Origin: Phycisphaerae bacterium
Lineage (GTDB): Bacteria > Planctomycetota > Phycisphaerae > Sedimentisphaerales > Anaerobacaceae
Length of the DNA stretch: 64,000 nt
Assembly (NCBI GenBank): GCA_017993835.1
Contig: JAGOLX010000001.1
Span: 124,001 to 188,000 of the forward strand
Reading direction: 5' to 3'
Part shown: positions 51,992 to 60,510 of the stretch, piece by piece
Layout of the letters: each line of letters starts with the position of its first letter
Numbering within the stretch: the stretch's first letter is position 1
The notes under the pieces: model-generated
What the model was told of the DNA's origin: nothing
The model's input: only the letters and a program-made list of their open reading frames with translations
Databases searched by the model: none
Made by a program: the position numbers and the translations under genes

Positions 51992-53212
51992 ATGTCTGTG
52001 AAGAAAGCGGCCGAGATGGCCTTGGAACAAGGGCAGGGGATTCTCCGGCTGGCGCCGACGTGGGTGCCGCGTTCATTCTGCGTGCCGGGCCGGCGGATCA
52101 AGCTGCATCCGGATGACTATTACGCCCTCGGCGGCGAGCGGGGCGGCCTCGACGAGCGGTGGTTCTCCTCGACAACGCCCGCCGACAACGGGCCGCTGAC
52201 CTCGCCCAACGAGGGGCTCAGCTTCATCGTCTTCGAAGACGGCGACAAGACCGAGAAGATCCTGCTGCGCGACGCGATCGAAGAGCTGCAGGGCGACGTC
52301 ATCGGCCCTCGACTCTGGAAGAAATATGGGCGATGGCCCATGTACTCGAAGTTCTTCGACAACAAGGCCGCCTTGCCGCACCACATCCATCATCGCGACA
52401 AGCACGCCAAGCTCACCGGCCAGTTGGGCAAGCCGGAGGCCTATTTCTTCCCGCCTCAGGTGAACAACTACGGCGGCGACTTCCCCTACACCTTCTTCGG
52501 CCTGAACCCCGGAGTAACCAAGGACCAGGTCCGCAAGGCATTGCAGGACGCCGCAGATGGGAGAGACAACTCGATCACGTCCCTCGCTCCGGCCTATCGG
52601 CTTGATCCCGGGACCGGATGGGACGTCCCGCCGGGCGTTCTCCATGCCCCAGGCAGCCTTTGCACTTACGAGCCGCAGAAGGCGTCGGATGTTTTCGCCA
52701 TGTACGAGAACATCACGCACAACCAGGTCGTGCCCAAAGAGCTGTTGTGGAAGGACACCCCGAAGAAGAAGGCAGGCGACGTCGATTGGTTGCTCAGCGT
52801 CATCGACTGGGATCTCAACGTGGATCCGGACTTCGTGAAGAACCGATTCATGCGTCCCAAGCCCGCCCGCCCGGCTAGGCAGATGCAGGCTGAGGGTTTC
52901 ATCGAGAACTGGATCTGCTACAAGTCCGACGCCTTCAGCGCGAAGGAACTGACGGTCCAGCCGGGCACGACGGTGACCATTCAGGACAGCGCCGCCTACG
53001 GTTTTATCATGATGCAGGGCCACGGCACGATGGGCGTCTGGAACATCGAGACGCCCTCCATGATTCGCTTCGGCCAGCTCACCTGCGACGAGTTCTTTGT
53101 GACGGAACAGGCCGCCAGGAAGGGCGTCACGATCACCAACCCGTCCACGTGCGACCCGATCGTTATGCTCAAGCACTTCGGACCCAACAACCCGGATCTG
53201 AAGATCGAATAG
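51992..53212 (+). CDS. Cupin-fold sugar isomerase-like protein (class I phosphomannose isomerase-related)
   Basis: 406 residues with two cupin-like halves. The metal-site motif HHIHHRDKHAK lies near residue 131, with Glu in KPEAYFFPP after it; WDVPPGVLHAPGSLCTYEPQ (His) near 210 follows the phosphomannose isomerase pattern of PxGxxHA. The second half (about 300-400, LTVQPGTTVTIQDS and IMMQGHGTMGVW) is a degenerate cupin. It may interconvert a sugar or keto-sugar in the same pathway as its neighbours. AAGGAAAGG precedes the ATG, and a terminator follows at 53245. Confidence 0.78.
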   Translation: MSVKKAAEMALEQGQGILRLAPTWVPRSFCVPGRRIKLHPDDYYALGGERGGLDERWFSSTTPADNGPLTSPNEGLSFIVFEDGDKTEKILLRDAIEELQGDVIGPRLWKKYGRWPMYSKFFDNKAALPHHIHHRDKHAKLTGQLGKPEAYFFPPQVNNYGGDFPYTFFGLNPGVTKDQVRKALQDAADGRDNSITSLAPAYRLDPGTGWDVPPGVLHAPGSLCTYEPQKASDVFAMYENITHNQVVPKELLWKDTPKKKAGDVDWLLSVIDWDLNVDPDFVKNRFMRPKPARPARQMQAEGFIENWICYKSDAFSAKELTVQPGTTVTIQDSAAYGFIMMQGHGTMGVWNIETPSMIRFGQLTCDEFFVTEQAARKGVTITNPSTCDPIVMLKHFGPNNPDLKIE

Positions 53213-53244
53213 CCCGCGGGTCTTGACAACAGCAAATCCCACCC

Positions 53245-53278
53245 AAAGGTGCGCCCCAGAGGACGCACCTTTTCTTTT
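53245..53278 (+). terminator. Intrinsic terminator after the sugar operon
   Basis: Stem AAAGGTGCG (53245-53253) and CGCACCTTT (53264-53272) with a 10-nt loop, followed by TTTTCTTTT. Confidence 0.85.
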
Positions 53279-53305
53279 GGGCCCGGGCCTTCTCCATGGT
53301 ATAAT
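53277..53305 (+). promoter_or_regulatory. Promoter of the LTD/CotH gene
   Basis: TTGGGC (53277-53282), 17 bp, perfect TATAAT (53300-53305), immediately after the terminator; leader about 115 nt. Confidence 0.6.
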
Positions 53306-53427
53306 CATGACAGAATCGGTGGATTCGGATGCCGTGGCGGCCGAGTGGGCCGTTGTGGGGGTATTCTCCGCTGCTGCCGCAGGGCACGACCATCGCACAT
53401 CGAAAGCGCAGGAGTGAGGAAGAAGGT

Positions 53428-56400
53428 ATGTACAGATCGGCGGAGGTCCTGTTTTTCCTGTTGGCGTGCTGCCTCGGTCCGGGCCGGTCCCTGAACGTGG
53501 CTGGCGGGGCGGTCATTCTCAACGAACTCATGGCGGCCAACAACCACTCCTCCGCAGACCCGCAAGGCGAGTTCGATGACTGGGTCGAGCTCCACAACAC
53601 AAGCGATAGCTCCGTCAACGTGGCCGGCCTGTATCTGACGGACGACCTGAAGACGCCCACGAAGTGGCAGATCCCGACCGGTGCACCGAACCTGACGACC
53701 ATCGCCGGCAAGGGCTATCTCGTCGTCTGGCTCGACAACGACACCGCGGATTCCGGCCTGCACGCGTCCTTCAAGCTGGACGCCGACGAGGATCTGGTTG
53801 CCCTGTTCTACACCGACGGGACGACCCTGCTCGATGCCGTGGTCTTCCAGGACCAGCGGGCGGACGTCTCCTACGGCCGAGTCGCAGGCGATTCCGATTC
53901 GTGGCAGTATATGGCACTCCCGACGCCAGGAGCCGGGAATATCATTGCCTACGGAGGCGCTGTCGCTCCCGCCAGGTTCAGCCACGAGCGAGGCTTCTAC
54001 GACGAGCCGTTTGCGGTGACGATCTCCACGACCACGCCCGACAGCGAGATCTACTACACGCTGGACGGCAGTTCTCCCTTTGACTTCACCAGGTCCGTGT
54101 CCTGCGGCCGGTTATACACTGGTCCCATTCCCATCACCACGACAACGTGCCTTCGGGCCGTCGCCTGCAAGCAAGGCTGGTTGCCCACGAACATCGATGC
54201 GCACACGTATATCTTTCTGGACGATGTCATCCGTCAGGCGACGAATCCGCAGACCGGAGCCCAGGTGGCCCCAGCCGGCTGTCCGGCTTCATGGGGTTCG
54301 GTGGCAGGGGATTACCAGGTGGACCCGGATGTGGTCGGACAGAACGGCAAGGACAAGTTCAACGGCCTGTACGCCGCAACCATCAAGGACGATCTCAAAT
54401 CGGCGCCGACCGTGTCGCTCGTGATGCCCATGGATGACTGGTTTGGGTCCAAGGGCATCTACATCAATCAGGCCCAGGACGGCACGGAGCGGGCGTGCTC
54501 TCTCGAATGGATCGATCCCAACGGGGGGAGCGGATTTCAGATCAACTGTGCGATTGCTATGCAAGGGGGCGCCAAGCACGACGGGGGCGGCACGAGCCTC
54601 CAGCGATGGAAGGTCTTCAAGCTCTCCATGCGCCCTCGTTTCAAGACCGCGACCGACGACGGCAAGCCGACCGGAGGTCCGGCGACGCTGAAGCACCGCG
54701 TCTTTCCCGACTCACCGATCACGACGTTCGATACCTTCGTGCTCGACGCGGTGCTCACCAACGCGTGGAACCACAGCGGCCAGCACGAACGCGGGACGTA
54801 CATTCAGGACCAGTATGTCTCGGACCTTCACAACGCCATGGGGGGGTACTCCCCGCACGGCCTGTACGCGCACGTCTACCTCAACGGGCTGTACTGGGGG
54901 ATGTACTACGTGCACGAGCGACCCGACGACTCCTGGGCGGCCCAGATGTTCGGCGGCGAGAAAGAAGAGTATGATGTCTTGAAGCATAGCACGAGCCGGG
55001 TCGTCAACAATGGCCTGGGCGGCAGCGCCGCGAGCAACTTCAACATCATGATCAACGCCGCCGGCAAAGTGGCCGCCGACCCGGGGAACCCCGCGACGTA
55101 CGATGCCCTCTGCCGGATGCTGGATGTTGACAACTTCATCGCGGACCTGCTCTCTCACTGGTATGCGACGAACTGGGACTGGCCCGAGAAGAACTGGTAT
55201 GCGACTCACCGTTCGCCGGACGGTCTGTGGCGGTTTCACACGTGGGATGCCGAGCATTCCATGGAATTGCCCGAATGGAGTTCCGCCAACGTGTTGGGCT
55301 TGAGCGTTTCCAGCATTCACGACAAGCTCCGGGCCAATCCGGACTACCGAATGCACTTCGCAGACCTCGTCCACAGGTTCTTCTTCAATGCCGGCGTGCT
55401 CACCTATCCCCACACCGCCGACATGTGGCGCGAGCGAATGGCCCAGATCGACCGCGCCATCGTCGGCGAGTCGGCCCGATGGGGGGATGCGCGATCCGCC
55501 GTGCCGCACACGCGAGCGGATTGGCTGGCGAATCAGAATCAGATCCTGACTCGTGTCGTTGCCGGTCGTTCGACCGTCGTTCTGAACTGGCTGCGGAACG
55601 CGGGCCTCTACCCCAATGTCGTCGCCCCCGTCTTCTACGTCAACGGCGTCTATCAGCATGGCGGTCTGGCGAGCACAGGCGCCGAGCTCTCGATGCAGGT
55701 CGAAGGCACGACCTGGTACACCCTGGACGGCAGCGATCCGCGACTGCCGGGGACGACGCCTGCCTCCACGGAGACCACGCTCGTTGCAGAAGATGCCGCC
55801 AAGCGGGTTCTCGTCCCCGCCGCAGCGGTCTCCAACGCCTGGCGGGGCGGCTCAGCGTTCGACCATTCCACCTGGATTAGCGGCACCGGCGGCGTCGGTT
55901 TCGAGCGGGGCACTGGATACGAGGACTACTTCGACATCGACGTTCAAAGCCAGATGTACAACAGGAACGCGACCTGCTACGTCCGCATCCCGTTCAATGT
56001 CACGGTGGCGGACTTGACAAATCTCACAACCCTCACGCTGAAGATTCGCTACGACGACGGTTTCGTTGTCTACCTGAATGGGACCGAGGTTTCGAGGAAG
56101 AACTTCACGGGCGATCCCGCATGGAACTCCACGGCCAACGCGTCGAATCCGGATGCTTCGGCCGAGGTTTTCGAGTCTTTCGACGTGACGGCCCATGTCT
56201 CCAATCTCAGACTGGGCGAGAACATCTTGGCAGCCCAGGCGTTGAACCAGTCCATGGCCAGCTCGGACTTCCTGTTCTCCGTCCAACTGATGGCCGGCAG
56301 GAGTTCCGCGAGTGAGATCCCCAGCGGCATCGCCGCGACTGCGATGCGGTATGGCGGGCCCATGAACCTGACCAAGAGCGCCTGCGTCAAGGCCCGAGCC

Positions 56401-57936
56401 CTCAGCGGCTCGACCTGGAGCGCCCTGAACGAGGCGGTCTATAGCGTCGGCCCAGTGGCCGAAAACCTGCGGGTCAGCGAGATCCTGTACCACCCCGAAG
56501 GCGATCCGAACGCGGAGTTCATCGAGCTGACGAACGTCGGCGACGAGACGATCCACCTGAACCTGGTCCGGTTCACCAGGGGAATTCAGTACACATTCCC
56601 GAGCTTCGAGCTGGCCGCAGGCAGCTATTGTCTGCTGGTGCGAGATATCGCCTCCTTCGAGGCCCGCTACGGGAATCAACTGGCGGTCGTCGGCCAGTAT
56701 GAAGGCAATCTGGACAACGCAGGCGAACAGATCGAGCTTCTCGATGCGGTCGGCGAAGTCATCCAGAGCTTCGAATACGAGGACGACTGGTTCGATCTGA
56801 CCGACGGCTCGGGCTTCTCGCTGACGGTCCGCGACCCGTCCAGCGACTCCGACCTGGGCAGCAAGAGTGCCTGGCGGTCCAGCGCCTCTGCGAACGGCTC
56901 GCCCGGCTCAGACGACACGGGGGAGATCCCCGAGCCCGGCTCAGTCGTCATCAATGAGATCCTGGCGAATCCCGCCGGCGGCGGTTCCGACTGGATCGAA
57001 CTGCACAACACGACCGCCCAGAGGATCAGCATTACGGACTGGTACCTCAGCGACGACACCGACGATCTGACCAAGTACGAGATCGGCGCAGGGACCAGCA
57101 TCCCGGCGGGCGGCTATATCGTCTTCTACCAGGACCAGCACTTCGGCAACGACGCCGATCCGGGCTGCAGCACGTCCTTTGGCCTGAGCAAGAACGGCGA
57201 GACAGTCTACCTGCACTCGGGCTCAGGCGGGGTCCTGACCGGGTACAGCGAGCAGGAGAAGTTCGACGCCTCCGAGCCGGGCGTGTCGTTCGGCCGCTGG
57301 CAAAAGAGCACCGGCTCGTACAATTTCGTGGCCCTGAGCGAGCCTACGCCGGGAGCAGCCAACGCCGATCCGGTCGTCGGGCCCATCGTCATCAACGAGA
57401 TCATGTATCACCCGTCGGGCAGCGAGGAGGCCGAGTACGTGGAGCTGCTCAATATCAGCGATTCCGCGGTGACCCTGTACGACGCGACGGAGCAGGCCCC
57501 CTGGCGGTTCACGGACGACCCTGACGATCCCGCGATCGAGCTGTTGTTCCCGAGCGATTCGCCCGTGACGCTCGGGCCTGGCGAGTATCTCGTCCTGACG
57601 AAGGACCTGACCGCGTTCAAGGCAACATATGCGGTTCCGGCGGGCATGCAGGTACTGGCCTGGACTTTCGGCAGGCTGACCGACGACAGCGAGAAGGTGC
57701 AACTCAGCAGGCCCGGCGAAGTGGAGGATGACGACGCCCGCGAGTGGATTCGCGTGGACCGGGTCGCCTACAGCGATGGCTCGCATCCCGAGGACTTCGC
57801 CGACGGCGTGGACCCCTGGCCGGTCGAAGCGAATGGCCAAGGCAAGTCGCTCAGCCGGATTGATCCGCAGACCTACGGCAACGACCCGGCCAACTGGCAG
57901 CCAGCCCCCCCGACCCCCGGCCGGCCGAACCCGTAG
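53428..57936 (+). CDS. Giant secreted protein with lamin-tail domains and a CotH kinase-like domain
   Basis: 1502 residues with a signal peptide (SAEVLFFLLACCLGPGRS). Domains in order: LTD (about 25-170; LNELMAANN, DDWVELHNTS), chitobiase-like CHB_HEX (about 190-260; EIYYTLDGSSP), CotH kinase-like (about 320-650; HGLYAHVYLNGLYWGMYYVH then ERPDDSWAAQMFGG), a second CHB_HEX-type piece (about 760-800; TTWYTLDGSDPR), and three LTDs at about 1015, 1172 and 1320 (ILYHPEGDPNAEFIELTN; DWIELHNTT; IMYHPSGSEEAEYVELLN). CotH proteins phosphorylate spore coat or other extracellular proteins; the role in planctomycetes is unknown. The start at 53428 is chosen for the signal peptide and upstream GAGGAAGAAGG. 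No sorting tail is seen. Confidence 0.88.
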   Translation: MYRSAEVLFFLLACCLGPGRSLNVAGGAVILNELMAANNHSSADPQGEFDDWVELHNTSDSSVNVAGLYLTDDLKTPTKWQIPTGAPNLTTIAGKGYLVVWLDNDTADSGLHASFKLDADEDLVALFYTDGTTLLDAVVFQDQRADVSYGRVAGDSDSWQYMALPTPGAGNIIAYGGAVAPARFSHERGFYDEPFAVTISTTTPDSEIYYTLDGSSPFDFTRSVSCGRLYTGPIPITTTTCLRAVACKQGWLPTNIDAHTYIFLDDVIRQATNPQTGAQVAPAGCPASWGSVAGDYQVDPDVVGQNGKDKFNGLYAATIKDDLKSAPTVSLVMPMDDWFGSKGIYINQAQDGTERACSLEWIDPNGGSGFQINCAIAMQGGAKHDGGGTSLQRWKVFKLSMRPRFKTATDDGKPTGGPATLKHRVFPDSPITTFDTFVLDAVLTNAWNHSGQHERGTYIQDQYVSDLHNAMGGYSPHGLYAHVYLNGLYWGMYYVHERPDDSWAAQMFGGEKEEYDVLKHSTSRVVNNGLGGSAASNFNIMINAAGKVAADPGNPATYDALCRMLDVDNFIADLLSHWYATNWDWPEKNWYATHRSPDGLWRFHTWDAEHSMELPEWSSANVLGLSVSSIHDKLRANPDYRMHFADLVHRFFFNAGVLTYPHTADMWRERMAQIDRAIVGESARWGDARSAVPHTRADWLANQNQILTRVVAGRSTVVLNWLRNAGLYPNVVAPVFYVNGVYQHGGLASTGAELSMQVEGTTWYTLDGSDPRLPGTTPASTETTLVAEDAAKRVLVPAAAVSNAWRGGSAFDHSTWISGTGGVGFERGTGYEDYFDIDVQSQMYNRNATCYVRIPFNVTVADLTNLTTLTLKIRYDDGFVVYLNGTEVSRKNFTGDPAWNSTANASNPDASAEVFESFDVTAHVSNLRLGENILAAQALNQSMASSDFLFSVQLMAGRSSASEIPSGIAATAMRYGGPMNLTKSACVKARALSGSTWSALNEAVYSVGPVAENLRVSEILYHPEGDPNAEFIELTNVGDETIHLNLVRFTRGIQYTFPSFELAAGSYCLLVRDIASFEARYGNQLAVVGQYEGNLDNAGEQIELLDAVGEVIQSFEYEDDWFDLTDGSGFSLTVRDPSSDSDLGSKSAWRSSASANGSPGSDDTGEIPEPGSVVINEILANPAGGGSDWIELHNTTAQRISITDWYLSDDTDDLTKYEIGAGTSIPAGGYIVFYQDQHFGNDADPGCSTSFGLSKNGETVYLHSGSGGVLTGYSEQEKFDASEPGVSFGRWQKSTGSYNFVALSEPTPGAANADPVVGPIVINEIMYHPSGSEEAEYVELLNISDSAVTLYDATEQAPWRFTDDPDDPAIELLFPSDSPVTLGPGEYLVLTKDLTAFKATYAVPAGMQVLAWTFGRLTDDSEKVQLSRPGEVEDDDAREWIRVDRVAYSDGSHPEDFADGVDPWPVEANGQGKSLSRIDPQTYGNDPANWQPAPPTPGRPNP

Positions 57937-58088
57937 CGCCGGTCTGTGCTGATCCCGGCGGGCACCACGCACGATCTTCAGCTTGCCAGGCATCCCTGTT
58001 CTCTGGTATCTTTGTGCGGTCCATGCGAGTCTGCGACCTGCACGAACGTGGGTGTCGCTCGCAAGGGTGTCAGTGAAGACAGGGATGT

Positions 58089-58577
58089 ATGGCCGACTGG
58101 GAAATCAATAAACCGCTGGGACAGTGCAGCGGAAGCGGACGGAAGATCGAGCCGGGCGAGGAATACTATGGGGCGCTCGTCGAGGTCGAGCAGGGACTTG
58201 TGCGGCGGGACTTCTGCAGCGAGTTTTGGGAACGGGAAAAGCCGGCGGTGTACTGCTTCTGGAAGACGAAGCTCGCAGCGCCGAACCAGAAGAAGGAACT
58301 GTTCATCAGCGATGAGATGCTGGTGGCCTTCTTCGAGCGGCTGGCGAACGAGACGGACCCGGAGAAGGTGAGCTTCCGGTTCGTGCTGACCCTGGTGCTC
58401 ATGCGAAAACGTCGGCTCAAGTACGATTCGACCAGAACGGAGGAGGGGCGCGAGATCTGGCGGCTTCGCATGACGGGCGATAAGGACCTCGTCGACGTGG
58501 TCAACCCCCATCTCAGCGAAGACCAGATCGAGCAGCTCACCTCGCAAATCGGCCAAATTCTCCAGGCGGACCTATGA
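58089..58577 (+). CDS. Conserved hypothetical cytoplasmic protein
   Basis: 162 residues, no signal or membrane segment. The first part has the look of a small metal-binding or treble-clef-like domain (CSGSGRKIEPGEEYYGAL; RRDFCSEFW) with cysteines at about 13 and 43. The second part is helical (ISDEMLVAFFERLANETDPE; FVLTLVLMRKRRLKYDS). I do not know a function; similar proteins occur in other planctomycetes as far as I recall. Its stop overlaps the next start (ATGA), so the two are coupled. Confidence 0.75.
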   Translation: MADWEINKPLGQCSGSGRKIEPGEEYYGALVEVEQGLVRRDFCSEFWEREKPAVYCFWKTKLAAPNQKKELFISDEMLVAFFERLANETDPEKVSFRFVLTLVLMRKRRLKYDSTRTEEGREIWRLRMTGDKDLVDVVNPHLSEDQIEQLTSQIGQILQADL

Positions 58578-59581
58578 GGACGAACGCGAAATTCGAAGCA
58601 CGAAATCCGAAATCCGAAACAAATACCAATGGTCCAAACTCGAATGACCGAAACGCGATTGTTCGGCCGACGTTTCGATCATTTGGATTTCGAGTTTTGA
58701 ATTTGTTTCGGATTTCGGGTTTCGGATTTCGTGCTTTTCTCCTGGTGGTTGTTGTTCTCTCGCTCTTGATCGGTGGCTGTGCGACGGGCCCCGGCCAGTT
58801 GCCTGTCTGTCCGGGGAAGGCGACTGCCGAGGAGGCGGCCAAGACACTGGCCGCTCGGGCTGGGGCCGCGGTGTCGTTGCGGGCGAACGGTCAGGCCATG
58901 GTGACGTACCACGTGCCGAACAAGAAGAGGACCGAGCGGCATAATCTGCCTTTGGGACTGTGGTTCGAGCCGCCCGGCAATATCTATATCCAGGGCAGCA
59001 TCGCGGTGGACCAGAAGGCCGTGATCGTCGGGGCCAACGATCGGGAGTTCTGGATGGCCGTGGCGCCCAAGGAGATGAGCAGCTACTATCTTGGCTCCTG
59101 GGACGAGGTGCGGGATTTCGAGGGATTGATGATGAGCCCTCGCGTCGTGCTCGAAGCCCTCGGGATCATCACGGAGTCTGAAGGCGGTCCCGACGCGGCC
59201 TCGTGGACGCTGGAGAACAAGGCGCCCTATGACATCCTCGTCCGTCGGGATGCGGCGGGTCGCACGCTCCGGCGAGTGCATGTCTATGCGTGCGACTACT
59301 GTGTCCACAAGATCGAGTACTTTGATGCATGCGGCAAAGCGGTCGCCGTCGCACAGCTTGGCGACTACCAGCCTGTCGCGGAGGGATTCCAGGTGCCGAC
59401 CCGGATTCGCGTCGTCTCGACGGCTCCGGACGGGCGGAAGGACACGATGGATATCCGCCTGACCGGCGTGAGGACCACCCAGCTCAACGACCGGCAGCGG
59501 CAGTTCCTGTTCTCGCCGCCGGATATGGGCAAGTTCGACAACATCTACCGATACGAAGCGGGCCGATGGGTCCCCGAATGA
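58574..59581 (+). CDS. Lipoprotein with N-terminal extension encoded by a palindromic repeat
   Basis: 335 residues from an ATG overlapping the previous stop. Residues 1-55 (TNAKFEARNPKSETNTNGPN and on) are encoded by the repeat at 58587-58738. Then comes a hydrophobic stretch and lipobox (AFLLVVVVLSLLIGGC, Cys near 72). The mature part is a soluble domain resembling LolA/LolB-like or DUF4292-type lipoproteins (PGNIYIQGSIAVDQKAVIVG; EFWMAVAPKEMSSYYLG). No better start lies after the repeat: GTG at 58745 would leave no basic n-region. So the signal peptide has a long, Arg-rich N-region derived from repeat DNA. Confidence 0.75.
   Translation: MRTNAKFEARNPKSETNTNGPNSNDRNAIVRPTFRSFGFRVLNLFRISGFGFRAFLLVVVVLSLLIGGCATGPGQLPVCPGKATAEEAAKTLAARAGAAVSLRANGQAMVTYHVPNKKRTERHNLPLGLWFEPPGNIYIQGSIAVDQKAVIVGANDREFWMAVAPKEMSSYYLGSWDEVRDFEGLMMSPRVVLEALGIITESEGGPDAASWTLENKAPYDILVRRDAAGRTLRRVHVYACDYCVHKIEYFDACGKAVAVAQLGDYQPVAEGFQVPTRIRVVSTAPDGRKDTMDIRLTGVRTTQLNDRQRQFLFSPPDMGKFDNIYRYEAGRWVPE
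58587..58738. repeat. Palindromic CGAAATCCGAAAC element (about 150 bp), in frame in a gene
   Basis: The left arm (about 58587-58654) includes CACGAAATCCGAAATCCGAA; the right arm (about 58670-58738) is its near-complement; a short loop (CGATTGTTCGGCC) separates them. It is the same family as 17791-17956. It begins 13 bases after the ATG of the lipoprotein gene and is read through without a stop. Confidence 0.85.
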
Positions 59582-59595
59582 GAGGATTGCATACG

Positions 59596-60498
59596 ATGAC
59601 CGAACGGAATCTCAAGACTAGGATGCGGCAAGGTGTCTTCATACTCGATGGCGCGATGGGTACGCAGCTCTTTGCTCGTGGCGTCGAGCCCGGCCGGTGC
59701 AACGACTGGCTGGATGTCGAACAGCCCGACGTTGTGTTGGACGTCCACCGGGCCTATCTCGATGCAGGCGTCGACGCGATCATCACGAATACCTTCGGCG
59801 CCAATCGCTACGCCCTCGGTCGGCACGGCTTCGCCGACAAGGCCTTCGAGATCAACAAGGCCGGCGCCCAGGTCGCCCGCAAGGCGGCGGGGGAAGGCCG
59901 GTATGTCCTCGGCGATGTCGGCCCAACAGGCGATTTCCTCGAACCGCTCGGGACGCTCAAGCCCGACCAGGTCCGCGAGGCGCTCATCGAGCAAGTGAAG
60001 GCACTGCGGGAAGGGGGCGTGGACGGTCTTATCATCGAGACGATGACTGCGATGGACGAGTTGGAGATCGCAATCGAAGCGGCGCAGTCCGCCAGCGGGG
60101 GACTGCCCATACTTGCCTCGATGTCTTTCGACAAGGGCGGCGCAGGTTTTCGCACGATGATGGGCGTGGACGCCGCGACCGCGGTCGGCAGGATGATCGC
60201 TCTGGGGGTCGACGCGGTCGGATTCAACTGCGGCACCGCCACCCTCGACGAATATGTGGAACTCGCGAAGATCTACGTGGCGGCGGCGAAGGCAGCCAAC
60301 GGCAAAATCCAGATCTTCGCGGAGCCAAACGCAGGCAAGCCGGAACTCGTGGATGGCAAAGCGGTCTACAAGGTCACGCCCGACGAGTTCGCGGCAGCCT
60401 GTCGCAAGATCCTCGACGCCGGCATCCACATCCTCGGCGGCTGCTGTGGCTCCACCCCCGACCACATCCTCGCTGTGGCCCAGAGCCTGAAACCGTAG
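59596..60498 (+). CDS. Homocysteine S-methyltransferase domain protein
   Basis: 300 residues, BHMT/MetH-N-type barrel using a zinc-bound thiol. Motifs: LDGAMGTQL (about 16-24), ITNTFGANR (near 58), GDVGPTGDFLEPLG, DGLIIETMTAMDE, and the zinc cysteines GFNCGT (near 213) and GGCCGSTPDHI (near 285). It lacks the folate, cobalamin and reactivation domains of MetH, so it could be a stand-alone MetH first module or use another methyl donor. The ATG at 59596 is preceded by AGAGG; an ATG at 59578 overlaps the previous stop. Confidence 0.87.
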   Translation: MTERNLKTRMRQGVFILDGAMGTQLFARGVEPGRCNDWLDVEQPDVVLDVHRAYLDAGVDAIITNTFGANRYALGRHGFADKAFEINKAGAQVARKAAGEGRYVLGDVGPTGDFLEPLGTLKPDQVREALIEQVKALREGGVDGLIIETMTAMDELEIAIEAAQSASGGLPILASMSFDKGGAGFRTMMGVDAATAVGRMIALGVDAVGFNCGTATLDEYVELAKIYVAAAKAANGKIQIFAEPNAGKPELVDGKAVYKVTPDEFAAACRKILDAGIHILGGCCGSTPDHILAVAQSLKP

Positions 60499-60510
60499 GC
60501 TGGCACTCTA

